Assembly (NCBI RefSeq): GCF_000421845.1
Contig: NZ_ATXU01000006.1
Location: 62,001-126,000, forward strand
Length of the DNA stretch: 64,000 nucleotides
Direction: 5' to 3'
From: Leucobacter chironomi DSM 19883
Lineage (GTDB): Bacteria > Actinomycetota > Actinomycetes > Actinomycetales > Microbacteriaceae
Position numbers and translations under genes: made by a program. Numbering within the stretch: position 1 is the stretch's first letter; each line of letters starts with the position of its first letter. The notes under the pieces were generated by a model. That model ran no database searches. It saw only the letters and a program-made list of their open reading frames with translations, and was not told where the DNA came from. Below are positions 9,452 through 18,700 of this stretch, one piece after another.

Positions 9452-9491
9452 GGGGAGCCGCCCGACCCGGGGGTCTGAGAGGATACGAGCT

Positions 9492-10973
9492 ATGAGCACC
9501 GTCAGCGTGGATCTCGCGATCATCGGTTCCGGGTCGGGCAACTCGCTCGTCACCCCGTTCTGGGACGACAAGCGGGTGGCGATCGCCGAGCAGGGCGTCT
9601 TCGGCGGCACCTGCCTCAACGTGGGCTGCATCCCCACCAAGATGTACGTGCGGCCGGCCGCTCTCGCCCGCACGCCGGAGGAGGCGGCCAGGCTGGGCGT
9701 CGATCTGCGGTTCGAAGGCGCCGACTGGCCCGCGATCCGCGACCGCATCTTCTCGCGCATCGACGCGATCTCCGCCGCGGGCGAGCGCTACCGCGCCGAC
9801 GAGCTCGACAACGTCGAACTGGTCTCCAGGCGGGTGCGCCTCGACGGGCCGCGCGCCTTCGTCGTCGACGGCAGCGACGCGATCTCCGCCGCAGGCGGCG
9901 ATGCGGCTGTCCGCGATGCCGTCAGCCGGGTCGAGGCGCAGCAGCTCGTGATCGCCGCGGGCTCGCGGCCCGTGATGCCCGACATCCCCGGCATCGACCT
10001 GCCGGGTGTGCACACCTCCGACACGGTGATGCGCATCGACGCGCTGCCCGCGCGCGTGATCGTGATCGGTGGCGGCTACATCGCGTGCGAGTTCGCCGCC
10101 ATCTTCTCGGGGCTCGGATCCGAGGTCGTGCAGCTCGTGCGCGGCGACCGGCTGCTGCGCCGCCTCGACGACGAGATCGCGGGGTGCTTCGCCGCGGAGG
10201 CGGAGAAGCGCTGGGAGGTGCGGCTCGGGAGCACTGCGAGTTCGATCTCCGAGGATCGCGCGGGCGGGCTGCGCGTGGAGCTGGCGGGGTCCGCGGCGGC
10301 CGTGCCGGGGCGGGCCGAGCCGCTGCGGGCCGACATCGTGCTCGTGGCGATCGGGCGGCGGCCCAACTCAGACCTGGTGGGGGCGGCCGAAGCCGGCCTC
10401 GACCTGCACGCGGACGGGCGGATCGCGGTCGACGAGTACCAGCGGGTGCTCTCGGGCGGATCGCCGGTGCCCGGCGTCTACGCGCTCGGCGACGTGTGCT
10501 CGCCGTTCCAGCTCAAGCACGTTGCGAACCACGAGGCGCGGGTGGTGGCGCACAATCTGGAGCACCCGCACGAGCTGCGGCGATCCCGGCACGAGGCGGT
10601 GCCCGCGGCCGTGTTCAGCGATCCCGAGCTCGCCCAGGTCGGCCTCACCGAGAAGGAGGCGGCGGAGGCCATCGGGGCCGAGCACGTCACGGCGAAGGTG
10701 CAGCGCTACGGCGACACGGCCTACGGCTGGGCGATGGAGGACGGCACCGGCGTGTTCAAAGTGGTCGCCGATCGCCGCGACGGGCGCATCCTCGGGGCGC
10801 ACGCGATGGGGTATCAGGCCTCCAACCTGATCCAGCTCGTCGTGATGGCGATGAGCTTCGACGTCGACGCCCGCACGGCGGCGCGAGGCCAGTACTGGAT
10901 CCACCCGGCCCTCATGGAGGTCGTCGAGAATGCGCTGCTCGGCCTCGAGACGCCGCAGGGCGACGCGCTCTGA
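9492..10973 (+). CDS. mtr: Mycothione reductase
   Basis: Flavoprotein disulfide reductase (493 aa) that would reduce mycothiol disulfide with NADPH and so keep the main actinobacterial low-molecular-weight thiol reduced. FAD-binding GSGSGN lies at residues 12-17. The redox-active pair is in GGTCLNVGCIPTKM (Cys41 and Cys46). The NADPH-binding Rossmann motif is VIGGGYIACEFA, and the C-terminal dimer interface carries YWIHPALMEVVENALLGL with the active-site His and Glu. At 493 aa it is longer than the usual ~460 aa, with extra Ala/Gly-rich sequence around residues 130-145. GAGAGGA lies ahead of the ATG; it also fits a leaderless -10. The assignment over other pyridine nucleotide disulfide reductases rests on the GTCLNVGCIPTKM form. 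Confidence 0.88.
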   Translation: MSTVSVDLAIIGSGSGNSLVTPFWDDKRVAIAEQGVFGGTCLNVGCIPTKMYVRPAALARTPEEAARLGVDLRFEGADWPAIRDRIFSRIDAISAAGERYRADELDNVELVSRRVRLDGPRAFVVDGSDAISAAGGDAAVRDAVSRVEAQQLVIAAGSRPVMPDIPGIDLPGVHTSDTVMRIDALPARVIVIGGGYIACEFAAIFSGLGSEVVQLVRGDRLLRRLDDEIAGCFAAEAEKRWEVRLGSTASSISEDRAGGLRVELAGSAAAVPGRAEPLRADIVLVAIGRRPNSDLVGAAEAGLDLHADGRIAVDEYQRVLSGGSPVPGVYALGDVCSPFQLKHVANHEARVVAHNLEHPHELRRSRHEAVPAAVFSDPELAQVGLTEKEAAEAIGAEHVTAKVQRYGDTAYGWAMEDGTGVFKVVADRRDGRILGAHAMGYQASNLIQLVVMAMSFDVDARTAARGQYWIHPALMEVVENALLGLETPQGDAL

Positions 10974-10982
10974 CGGCCCCGC

Positions 10983-11402
10983 TCAGTGCGCGAGGAGCGC
11001 GGGGAAGACGAAGTCGGTGTTGAGCGGCGCCATGTCGGCGCGCTCGGCCGTCGGATCCACCCACTCCAGGTGCTCGATCTCGGCCCGCGGCTCCGCGCCG
11101 GCCGCCGCCGCCACGAAGGGGTGCTCGAACACCGACGCCTCGACGGTGTGACCCGGTTCGTTGGCCGCGACGGCTCGGAACACGCCCAGGGCGCGCAGCC
11201 GCTCGCGGTCGAGCGCGATCCCGAGCTCCTCCTCGAATTCCCGCACCGCGGTGTCGCGCGGATCCTCGCCGGCCTCGTGCTTGCCGCCCGGCAGCATGAG
11301 CGCAGCGGTGCCGCGCTTGCGCACGTTGAGCACCCGCCCCGACTCGTCGCGCATCACGACGGCGCTCACGCGGATGAGGAGGGGGTCTGCTGCAACGGTC
11401 AC
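10983..11402 (-). CDS. NUDIX hydrolase
   Basis: Small (139 aa) pyrophosphohydrolase of the NUDIX family. The catalytic box runs from GGKHEAGEDP to REFEEELGI and keeps the Gx5Ex7REUxEExGU pattern, including the metal-binding Glu residues. No extra domain is present, so the substrate (a nucleoside diphosphate derivative) cannot be assigned. The start is GTG 11402 with TAGGCT at 11414-11409 exactly six bases upstream and no ribosome binding site, suggesting leaderless transcription. It is convergent with mycothione reductase, only nine bases apart, with no visible terminator hairpin in the gap. Confidence 0.88.
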   Translation of the reverse strand: MTVAADPLLIRVSAVVMRDESGRVLNVRKRGTAALMLPGGKHEAGEDPRDTAVREFEEELGIALDRERLRALGVFRAVAANEPGHTVEASVFEHPFVAAAAGAEPRAEIEHLEWVDPTAERADMAPLNTDFVFPALLAH

Positions 11403-11444
11403 CCGACGAGCCTAACGCCGCGTGCGCCGCTGCGCAGCCGGGCG

Positions 11445-12329
11445 TCAGCCGCGCGGCTCTGCCGAGGGATCGGGGGAGAGCGCCGCGTACGCCTCCGCGC
11501 TCAAACGGTCGGCGATGACGGGGAACTCGCCGCGCACCTCGGCGACCCGCCCCGCATCGACCTCGACCACGAGCACCTCCTCGCCGTCGCCGCACTCGGC
11601 CACCACGCGCCCCGAGGGGTCGACGACGCGGCTGAAGCCGCCGAGCGTCACGGCACCCTCGCCCGCGCCCTGCGTGCCGCAGGCGTTGCAGGCCAGCACC
11701 CACACCTGGTGCTCCACCGCGCGGGCCTGGGTCAGCAGGCGCCAGTGCTCGCGACGCGCGGCGGGCCAGGCGGCCGGCACCACGACCGTCTCGGCGCCCC
11801 GAGCGCTCAGCTCCTGCCACAGCCCAGGGAAGCGCAGGTCGTAGCAGGTGGTGCTCGCGGTCTCGCCGAGCGGGCCGGGCACCACGCTCAGCGAGTCGCC
11901 GGGGCGCAGCAGCTGCGACTCGAGCGACTGATAGCCGAAGACGTGGATCTTGCGGTAGACCTGGGCGATCCGCCCGTCGGCGCCGACGAGCACCGCCGTG
12001 TTGCTGAGCGCGCCGTCGGCGCCGCGCTCGACGATGCTGCCCAGGTGCACCGCGGATCCGAGATCGCGGGCCACGCGCCGCGCCATCTCGACGGTCGGCC
12101 CGTCGAGGGTCTCGGCGCGCTCCTCGTAGCGGTCGAACGCGAAGTAGCCCGCGCTCCACAGCTCGGGCAGCACGAACAGGTCGACGCCCTCGTGCTGGCG
12201 CAGCAGCTGCTCGACGCGCTCGATGCGCTCGGCGGGCGTCTCCGAGTCGGGGCTCGCCACCTGCACGATGGCGATGCGGCGGATCCCGGCAGAGCTCTCC
12301 GGGCGGTCGTGCGGCGTCGTCGCGTTCAT
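11445..12329 (-). CDS. Carbon-nitrogen hydrolase (nitrilase superfamily)
   Basis: Cytosolic amidase-type enzyme (294 aa) hydrolysing a non-peptide C-N bond. The catalytic triad is visible: Glu56 in LFVLPELWSAG, Lys127 in VYRKIHVFG and Cys162 in TTCYDLRFPGLW. This fits the omega-amidase/Nit branch, which handles alpha-keto acid amides, although the substrate is inferred only. The start ATG at 12329 has TAGGCT at 12341-12336 exactly six bases upstream, a leaderless arrangement. It lies 42 bases upstream of the NUDIX gene on the same strand but both have their own TAGGCT box, so they may be separately transcribed. Confidence 0.88.
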   Translation of the reverse strand: MNATTPHDRPESSAGIRRIAIVQVASPDSETPAERIERVEQLLRQHEGVDLFVLPELWSAGYFAFDRYEERAETLDGPTVEMARRVARDLGSAVHLGSIVERGADGALSNTAVLVGADGRIAQVYRKIHVFGYQSLESQLLRPGDSLSVVPGPLGETASTTCYDLRFPGLWQELSARGAETVVVPAAWPAARREHWRLLTQARAVEHQVWVLACNACGTQGAGEGAVTLGGFSRVVDPSGRVVAECGDGEEVLVVEVDAGRVAEVRGEFPVIADRLSAEAYAALSPDPSAEPRG

Positions 12330-12369
12330 GCCCTCAGCCTAACGACCGCCACAGACCCGTCATTCTGGA

Positions 12370-12426
12370 ATCGGGGTCACTTTTTGCCGTGTCGCATCGA
12401 GCGACACGGCAAAAAGTGACCCCGAT
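12370..12426. repeat. Perfect 26-bp palindrome, dispersed element copy 1
   Basis: Two 26-base arms, 12370-12395 and 12401-12426, are exact inverted copies around a five-base loop (atcga). The arm begins ATCGGGGTCACTTTTTGCCG. A diverged copy of the same element lies at 54692-54748. Here it sits between two divergent genes, so it cannot be a transcription terminator for either of them. Confidence 0.95.
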
Positions 12427-12477
12427 CGCGGAAGAAGATGCGGATCGCGGGCGACCGACGGGTGCAAGAATGGCAGC

Positions 12478-13053
12478 ATGAGCATCGACACGGCCGAGCT
12501 GCCCGAGCCCGAGGGACCGGAGGATCGCCCCGCTCCGGCCGGCAACCCCGGCTGGCTGAGCGATGACGAGCTGCGCTTCGTGCGGGGCCGGCTGCCGGTA
12601 GTGTACGTCGAGGCCGTGCCGGTGCGGGTCGACGGACTCGGCAAGATCACCGAGGTCGGCCTGCTGCTGCGCAGCACCCCCGAGGGCGTCCTCACGCGAT
12701 CGCTCGTGTCCGGCAGGGTGCGCTTCGGCGAGACGCTGCGCGAGGCGCTCTTCCGCCACCTCGAGAACGACCTCGGCCCGATGGCGTTCCCGCAGATGCC
12801 CACCACCCTCGTACCCGTGCAGGTCGCCGAGTACTTCCCGATGCCGGGCATCTCCCCGTATGTGGATGAGCGCCAGCACGCGGTGTCTCTGGTCTACGTG
12901 GTGCCGGTGACGGGCACCTGCAACCCGCGCCAGGACGCGCTCGAGGTGACCTGGATGTCGCCCGACGAGGCGGTCTCCCCGCAGACCCTCGACGAGCTGC
13001 CCGACGGGCGCGGCCGGCTGCTGCGCGACGCGCTCGCCGCCGGAGGCTGCTGA
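12478..13053 (+). CDS. NUDIX-like family protein (DUF4916 type)
   Basis: Cytosolic protein of 191 aa resembling the actinobacterial DUF4916 group, which has a NUDIX-like fold. Visible blocks are PGWLSDDELRFVRGRLPVVYVEAVPVR, VGLLLRSTPEGVLTRSLVSGRVRFGETLREALFRHLENDLGP and the C-terminal TWMSPDEAV. The usual NUDIX catalytic box is not preserved in standard form: the region GETLREALFRHLENDLG keeps only the helix and lacks the REUxEE glutamates, so hydrolase activity is doubtful. The ATG has AAGAAT six bases upstream (12466-12471), again a leaderless layout. Function is unknown. It is convergent with the SprT-like gene. Confidence 0.78.
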   Translation: MSIDTAELPEPEGPEDRPAPAGNPGWLSDDELRFVRGRLPVVYVEAVPVRVDGLGKITEVGLLLRSTPEGVLTRSLVSGRVRFGETLREALFRHLENDLGPMAFPQMPTTLVPVQVAEYFPMPGISPYVDERQHAVSLVYVVPVTGTCNPRQDALEVTWMSPDEAVSPQTLDELPDGRGRLLRDALAAGGC

Positions 13054-13075
13054 CCGCCTGTCGCGCGGTTCCGGA

Positions 13076-13540
13076 TCAGCCCCGCGGCTGCCACACGATC
13101 ACGTGGGCCCGGGAGAAGCCGCGAGCGCAGCGGCCGCAGGAGGTGACGCGGGTCGGCCTGCGGAAGCGGTAGTGCTCGTGCCCGGCCGGGCAGGCGCCGA
13201 CCCACGGCGCGCGCTCGTGGGCGATCTCGCCGTCGTGCGTGCGCCCGCCGACGTAGCCGATCTCGGCGGCGATCCGCTTCCAAGCCGGCCCGTGACCGGC
13301 ATCGGAGCCCGCCATCGCGTGCGCCACCTCGTGCAGCAGCACCTGGTGGATCTCGTCGTCGTCGAACTTCTCGGCGAGGTAGCGCGACACGGTGATGCGG
13401 CGCTCCGTGTAGTTGCAGAGCCCGGCGCGGCGCTTCGCCCGGTCGAAGTCGAAGGTCCACGTCGACGCCCCGAAGCGCGGTTCGAGGTGCATGCGGATCA
13501 GCGCGTCGGCCCACACGCGCACGCGCGCCAGCTCAGCCAC
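13076..13540 (-). CDS. SprT-like zinc metallopeptidase domain protein
   Basis: Protein of 154 aa with the SprT/Spartan-like zinc peptidase fold. The zinc site is HEVAHA at residues 70-75 with a third His in AGHGPAW (His83). A C-terminal zinc ribbon is visible with Cys117, Cys135 and Cys138 (GACPAGHE and SCGRCARG). In eukaryotes Spartan cleaves DNA-protein crosslinks; the role of bacterial SprT-like proteins is largely unknown. The start is GTG 13540, fourteen bases after the stop of the preceding gene. The much longer open frame seen upstream is a shadow of that gene. It is the last gene of a four-gene minus-strand operon. Confidence 0.82.
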   Translation of the reverse strand: MAELARVRVWADALIRMHLEPRFGASTWTFDFDRAKRRAGLCNYTERRITVSRYLAEKFDDDEIHQVLLHEVAHAMAGSDAGHGPAWKRIAAEIGYVGGRTHDGEIAHERAPWVGACPAGHEHYRFRRPTRVTSCGRCARGFSRAHVIVWQPRG

Positions 13541-13554
13541 GGCGGCCCCGGGTC

Positions 13555-14442
13555 TCAGCCACGCCCGAATACCTCGGGCGGCGGAGCGGGGCTGGGGGCG
13601 GCGTCGGCGTCGGACACCGCCCGCGCGCCGCGCAGCCACTCGGCGAGCTCGCGTCCGACGAGCATGCGCGCCGGGTGCGGCCCGCTCGCGAGAAGGCGGG
13701 GCAGCCAGTCGAGGTCGTCGTGGAAGCCGGCATCGGCCGCACCGCCAGCGGCATCGGTGCCGCCCGTGGCGAGCAGTACGACGTTGCCGAAGCGCCGGCC
13801 CTTCAGCACCTGGGGCTCGGCGATCGCCGCGACCGTGCCGAAGAGAGAGGCGAGCGTGGCCGCCTGACCGCGCGTGAACGCCTGCCCCGCTCCGTCGGTC
13901 GCGTTGACCACGACGACTCCTCCCGGGGCGAGCAGCGGCCGGATGAGATCGTAGAACTCGACGCTCGACACATGGGCGGGCGTGCGGTCGCCCGCGAAGA
14001 TGTCGACGACCACGAGGTCCATGGCGCCGCGCATGCCGTCGGGGAGCTTGCCGAGCACCTCGCGAGCGTCGCCGCGGCGCACCCGGATGCTGGCGCGGCG
14101 CGGCAGGGGAGCGGCCTCGCGCACGAGGTCGACGAGCGCGCCCTCGAGCTCGACGATCTGCTGGCGGCTGCCCGGCCGTGTCGCCTCCACGTAGCGGGGC
14201 AGCGTGAAGGCGCCGCCGCCGAGGTGGAGCGCGGAGATCGGGGCGCCGGCCGGGCGGAACAGGTCGATGACGTGGCCGATGCGGCGCACGTACTCGAAGA
14301 ACAGCTCCGACGGGTCGCGCAGATCGACGTGCGACTGCGGGGTGCCGTCGACGAGCAGCTGGATCGCGCCCGGCACCCACCGGTCCTCCTCGAACTCGGC
14401 CGTGAGGCCCGAGCTCAGCACGACCGGTTCGGGCAGGATCAC
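13555..14442 (-). CDS. Spermidine synthase-like protein
   Basis: Protein of 295 aa with a class I AdoMet-binding Rossmann fold of the spermine/spermidine synthase type. Visible blocks are QLLVDGTPQSHVDL, ALHLGGGAFTLPRYV (the SAM-binding loop), VELEGALVDLVRE, VVVDIFAG and LLAPGGVVVVNATD. The family's polyamine-binding acid residues are only partly kept (DIFAGDRTPAHVSS), as in the large actinobacterial group of fused or stand-alone homologues with no proven aminopropyl transfer. The start is GTG 14442, which overlaps the stop of the mycoredoxin-like gene by four bases (GTGA). The C-terminal ~30 residues are Ala/Pro-rich. A true polyamine role is uncertain. Confidence 0.8.
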   Translation of the reverse strand: MILPEPVVLSSGLTAEFEEDRWVPGAIQLLVDGTPQSHVDLRDPSELFFEYVRRIGHVIDLFRPAGAPISALHLGGGAFTLPRYVEATRPGSRQQIVELEGALVDLVREAAPLPRRASIRVRRGDAREVLGKLPDGMRGAMDLVVVDIFAGDRTPAHVSSVEFYDLIRPLLAPGGVVVVNATDGAGQAFTRGQAATLASLFGTVAAIAEPQVLKGRRFGNVVLLATGGTDAAGGAADAGFHDDLDWLPRLLASGPHPARMLVGRELAEWLRGARAVSDADAAPSPAPPPEVFGRG

Positions 14443-14750
14443 GGGGCGGTCCCGGCGGGGAGGTCGTCGTCGCCGATCCGCTTCGCGCCCTCGCCCGCGG
14501 CGGTGCCCAGCCCCAGCTCGGAGATCTTGCGCAGCATGTCGGCGTTCGACGGCTCGACCTGGTGGCTGCGGTCGGGGTAGACGATGACGGGGATGTTGGT
14601 GCGGCCGCTGATGTCGCGGGCCACCTCGACGGAGGCGGGATCCTGCAGCAGGTCGACGTAGCGGTAGGGGGCACCGGCGCGGTCGAAGATCAGCTTGGCG
14701 CGGCGGCAGTCGCCGCACCAGTCCGCTCCGAAGATGATGGTCTCGCTCAT
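14439..14750 (-). CDS. Mycoredoxin / glutaredoxin family protein
   Basis: Thioredoxin-fold oxidoreductase of 103 aa with a CxxC active site, Cys12-Gly-Asp-Cys15 in FGADWCGDCRR, and the cis-Pro loop NIPVIVYPD. In mycothiol-producing actinobacteria such proteins use mycothiol and mycothione reductase; a mycothione reductase gene lies 3.5 kb away. The C-terminal 25 residues (after LGLGTAAGEG) extend beyond the core fold. The ATG overlaps the stop of the PAP2 gene (ATGA), so it is translationally coupled. A TAGGCT six bases before the ATG (14762-14757), inside the end of the PAP2 gene, could also give a leaderless internal transcript. Confidence 0.83.
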   Translation of the reverse strand: MSETIIFGADWCGDCRRAKLIFDRAGAPYRYVDLLQDPASVEVARDISGRTNIPVIVYPDRSHQVEPSNADMLRKISELGLGTAAGEGAKRIGDDDLPAGTAP

Positions 14751-15424
14751 GCGTCCAGCCTAGGCGGCGCCGCGGACAGCGGCCTGGCCGAGCGCTCCCA
14801 CAGGCGCCGCGCGAGCACCGCGGCGCAGATCCCGAGCAGGGCGCCGGCGACGGTGTCGCTGAGCCAGTGCACGTGGAGCGCGGTGCGGCTCCACATCATC
14901 GTGACGATCCAGGCCGCCGCGACGGCCCACGCCCAGCGGGTCGCGGTGCGCGAGAGCCGGCGCGACTCGGCGGCGACGAGGGCGAGCGACACCGCGAGCG
15001 CCGCGGCGCCCATCGAGTGCCCCGAGGGGTAGGAGCTGCCGGCCGCGTGGTAGAGCTGCTCCCACGGCCGGGGCCGCAGCACGAGGGCCTTGATAGTCTC
15101 CGACGCGGCGATGCCGAGCAGCATGGCGGTCGCCACCGATGCGGCATCGCGGGGGCGCCGCAGCGCGAGCAGCAGCGCGGCGGCGATGGCCGTGCAGGCG
15201 GCGGCGCCGATTCCGCTGCCCGCCTCCGCCATGAAGACGGCGATCGCGTGGGGTGCCGACCCACGGCTCACGGCGGCCACTCCGTGCCACCACTCGTCGA
15301 GGGTGAACGGGCCGGCGTGCACGAAGCGCAGATAGGCGCCGAACGCCGCGATCAGCACGAGGCCCACGACCGCCCAGGGGGTCGCGATGCGCGCGAGGGA
15401 GCGGGTCTGCGGGGGAGCGGCCAT
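14747..15424 (-). CDS. PAP2 superfamily phosphatase (membrane)
   Basis: Integral membrane lipid phosphatase of 225 aa with about six hydrophobic segments. All three PAP2 signature blocks are present: KALVLRPRPW (KxxxxxxRP), SYPSGHSM (PSGH) and SRTALHVHWLSDTVAG (SRx5Hx3D). It would remove phosphate from a lipid such as phosphatidate or undecaprenyl pyrophosphate on the outer face of the membrane; which one is not decided. TAGCGT lies seven bases before the ATG (15437-15432), suggesting leaderless transcription of the whole operon. It is the first gene of the PAP2, mycoredoxin, spermidine-synthase-like, SprT-like unit and diverges from rpoB. Confidence 0.87.
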   Translation of the reverse strand: MAAPPQTRSLARIATPWAVVGLVLIAAFGAYLRFVHAGPFTLDEWWHGVAAVSRGSAPHAIAVFMAEAGSGIGAAACTAIAAALLLALRRPRDAASVATAMLLGIAASETIKALVLRPRPWEQLYHAAGSSYPSGHSMGAAALAVSLALVAAESRRLSRTATRWAWAVAAAWIVTMMWSRTALHVHWLSDTVAGALLGICAAVLARRLWERSARPLSAAPPRLDA

Positions 15425-15735
15425 GGGCTCTACGCTAGCCGGGCAGCCTGCGAACCGTTCCGCCCGCTTCCGTTCGCGCCGATTGGGCGGATCGGGCCCC
15501 CGGGGAATATGCTGGGAGCGACCTGCGATCCGCGAGAACCGTGTCCTGCGCAGTGGACAGTCGATAACAATGGTGTTACAGTCGATAGTTGCACTACGGA
15601 CACCAGTATGCCTTCATATAGCGGGAGGCCCCGGGAGCTGGCGCGAAAGCGCAGATGAGCCTCGCCCTCGTGATCCGATGCATCTCTCGCAAGACCAGGT
15701 CAACCGGCCCGACGGGGCCCACGGAGGTAGTTTCC
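15425..15735. other. rpoB upstream intergenic region
   Basis: Gap of 311 bases between the divergent PAP2 operon and rpoB. It holds the PAP2 promoter-like box next to 15424, the rpoB promoter at 15554-15582 and a leader of about 145 bases. No convincing gene was seen. A Met codon at 15655 is in frame with rpoB but lacks a ribosome binding site. Confidence 0.6.
15554..15582 (+). promoter_or_regulatory. Candidate rpoB promoter
   Basis: TGGACA (15554-15559), a 17-base spacer, then TACAGT (15577-15582) preceded by TGT, an extended -10. Transcription would begin near 15590 and leave a leader of about 145 bases before rpoB. Confidence 0.6.
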
Positions 15736-18700
15736 TTGGCTGCTGCGCGCAACGCATCGTCAACCACCCAACCGAAGAACGGTCGCAACCACTCGCGACT
15801 CTCCTTCGCCAAGATTTCCGACACGCTGTCGGTGCCCAATCTGCTGGCACTGCAGCTCGAGAGCTTCGACTGGCTCGTCGGCAACGACGCGTGGAAAGAG
15901 CGCGTCGTCGAGGCACAGGCCGAGGGGCGCGATGACATCGCGCTGAAGAGCGGCCTCGAGGAGATCTTCGACGAGATCTCTCCGATCGAGGACAACGCCG
16001 GCACCATGCAGCTGTCGTTCGAGAACCCGATCCTCGACGAGCAGAAGTTCACCATCGAGGAGTGCAAGGAGCGCGGCAAGACCTACGCCGCCCCGCTCTA
16101 CGTCGAGGCGGCCTTCTACAACACCGAGACTCAGGTGCTGAAGAGCCAGACGGTCTACATGGGCGATTTCCCCATCATGACCGACAAGGGCACCTTCATC
16201 ATCAACGGCACCGAGCGCGTCATCGTCTCGCAGCTCGTGCGCAGCCCCGGCGTGTACTTCGAGCGCGTCCAGGAGAAGACCAGCGACAAGGACGTCTTCA
16301 CCGCCCGCGTCATCCCGAGCCGCGGCGCGTGGCTCGAGTTCGAGGTCGACAAGCGCGACCAGGTCGGCGTGCGCATCGACCGCAAGCGCAAGCAGTCGGT
16401 CACCGTGTTCCTCAAGGCGCTCGGCATGACCAGCGAGGAGATCCTCGAGGAGTTCGCCGGCTACGAGTCGATCGCGCTCACCCTCGAGAAGGACGGCATC
16501 CTCACCCAGGAGGAGGCCCTCAAGGACATCTACCGCAAGCAGCGTCCGGGCGAGCAGGTGGCGATCGAGGCGGCCAAGGCCCTCCTCGACAACAGCTACT
16601 TCAACCCGAAGCGCTACGACCTCGCGAAGGTCGGTCGCTACAAGATCAACCGCAAGCTCGGCGTCGACGCCCCCATCACCGACTCGGTGCTGTCGCTCGA
16701 GGACATCGTCGCGACCATCAAGTACCTCGTCGGCCTGCACGCGGGCACCGAGACGCTTCCGGGCGTGCGCGACGGCCAGCCGGTCGAGCTGCGCCTCGAC
16801 ACCGACGACATCGATCACTTCGGCAACCGTCGCATCCGCGCGGTGGGCGAGCTGATCCAGAACCAGGTGCGCACCGGCCTCAGCCGCATGGAGCGCGTCG
16901 TGCGCGAGCGCATGACCACCCAGGACATCGAGGCGATCACCCCGAACACCCTGATCAACACGCGCCCCGTGCTCGCGGCGATCAAGGAGTTCTTCGGCAC
17001 CTCGCAGCTGTCGCAGTTCATGGATCAGAACAACCCGCTCGCGGGCCTGACCAACAAGCGCCGCCTCTCGGCCCTCGGCCCCGGCGGCCTGTCGCGCGAC
17101 CGCGCCGGCGTCGAGGTGCGAGACGTGCACCCCTCGCACTACGGCCGCATGTGCCCGATCGAGACCCCGGAAGGCCCGAACATCGGCCTGATCGGCGCCC
17201 TCGCGACCTTCGCGCGCATCAACGCCTTCGGCTTCATCGAGACCCCCTACCGTCGCATCCTCGACGGCAAGGTCACCGATCAGGTCGACTACCTCACCGC
17301 CCACGAGGAGGACGAGTACCTCATCGCTCAGGCCGGCGCCCCGCTCACCAAGGACGGCAAGTTCGCCGAGAAGCAGGTGCTCGCGCGCCCCCGCGGCTCC
17401 GAGGTCGTGCTGGTCGACTCCGACCGCGTGCAGTACATGGACGTCTCCCCGCGCCAGATGGTGTCGGTGGCGACGTCGCTCATCCCGTTCCTCGAGCACG
17501 ACGATGCGAACCGCGCGCTCATGGGCGCCAACATGCAGCGCCAGGCCGTGCCGCTCGTGCGCAGCGAGTCGCCCGTGGTCGGCACCGGCATGGAGGGCTA
17601 CGCCGCGATCGACGCCGGTGACGTGGTCACCGCGCAGAAGTCGGGCGTGGTCGAGGACGTCTCGGCCGACGTCGTCACCATCCAGGAGGACGAGGGCGGC
17701 CGCAAGAGCTACTTCATGCGCAAGTTCGACCGCTCCAACCAGGGCACGAACTACAACCACCGCGTCATCGTCAAGGCGGGCGAGCGCATCGAGGCCGGCG
17801 AGGTCATCGCCGACGGCCCCGCGACCGAGAACGGCGAGCTCGCGCTCGGCCGCAACCTGCTCGTCGCCTTCATGTCGTGGGAGGGCCACAACTTCGAGGA
17901 CGCGATCATCCTCAGCCAGAACCTGGTGAAGGACGACACCCTCTCCTCGATCCACATCGAGGAGTACGACATCGACGCCCGCGACACCAAGCTCGGCAAG
18001 GAGGAGATCACCCGCGATCTCCCCAACGCCAGCATGGAGGCGCTGAAGGATCTCGACGAGCGCGGCATCATCCGCATCGGCGCCGAGGTCAAGCAGGGCG
18101 ACATCCTCGTCGGCAAGGTCACCCCGAAGGGCGAGACGGAGCTCTCGGCCGAGGAGCGCCTGCTGCGCGCCATCTTCAACGAGAAGAGCCGCGAAGTGCG
18201 CGACACCTCGCTCAAGGTGCCGCACGGCGTCTCGGGCACGGTCACCGCGGTCAAGGTGTTCGACGCCGAGAACGACAACGACGACGAGCTGGGCTCGGGC
18301 GTCAACCAGCGCGTGGTCGTCTACATCGCCCAGAAGCGCAAGATCACCGAGGGCGACAAGCTCGCCGGTCGTCACGGCAACAAGGGCGTCATCTCGAAGA
18401 TCCTGCCCGTCGAGGACATGCCGTTCCTCGCGGACGGCACGCCGGTCGACGTGATCCTCAACCCGCTCGGCATCCCCGGCCGCATGAACTTCGGCCAGGT
18501 GCTCGAGATCCACCTCGGGTGGATCGCGAAGCAGGGCTGGAAGGTCGACGGCAACCCCGAGTGGGCCAAGAAGCTCTCGCAGGAGGCGCTCGAGGCCGCG
18601 CCGAACACGAAGGTCGCAACCCCCGTGTTCGACGGCGCGACCGAGGAGGAGATCGCGGGTCTGCTCGACTCGACGCTCGTCACGCGCGACGGCGACCGCC

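Noticed and set aside
15655-15735. Upstream Met start for rpoB
   Set aside because: It adds 27 residues with no ribosome binding site; TTG 15736 has GGAGG at good spacing and the family N terminus.
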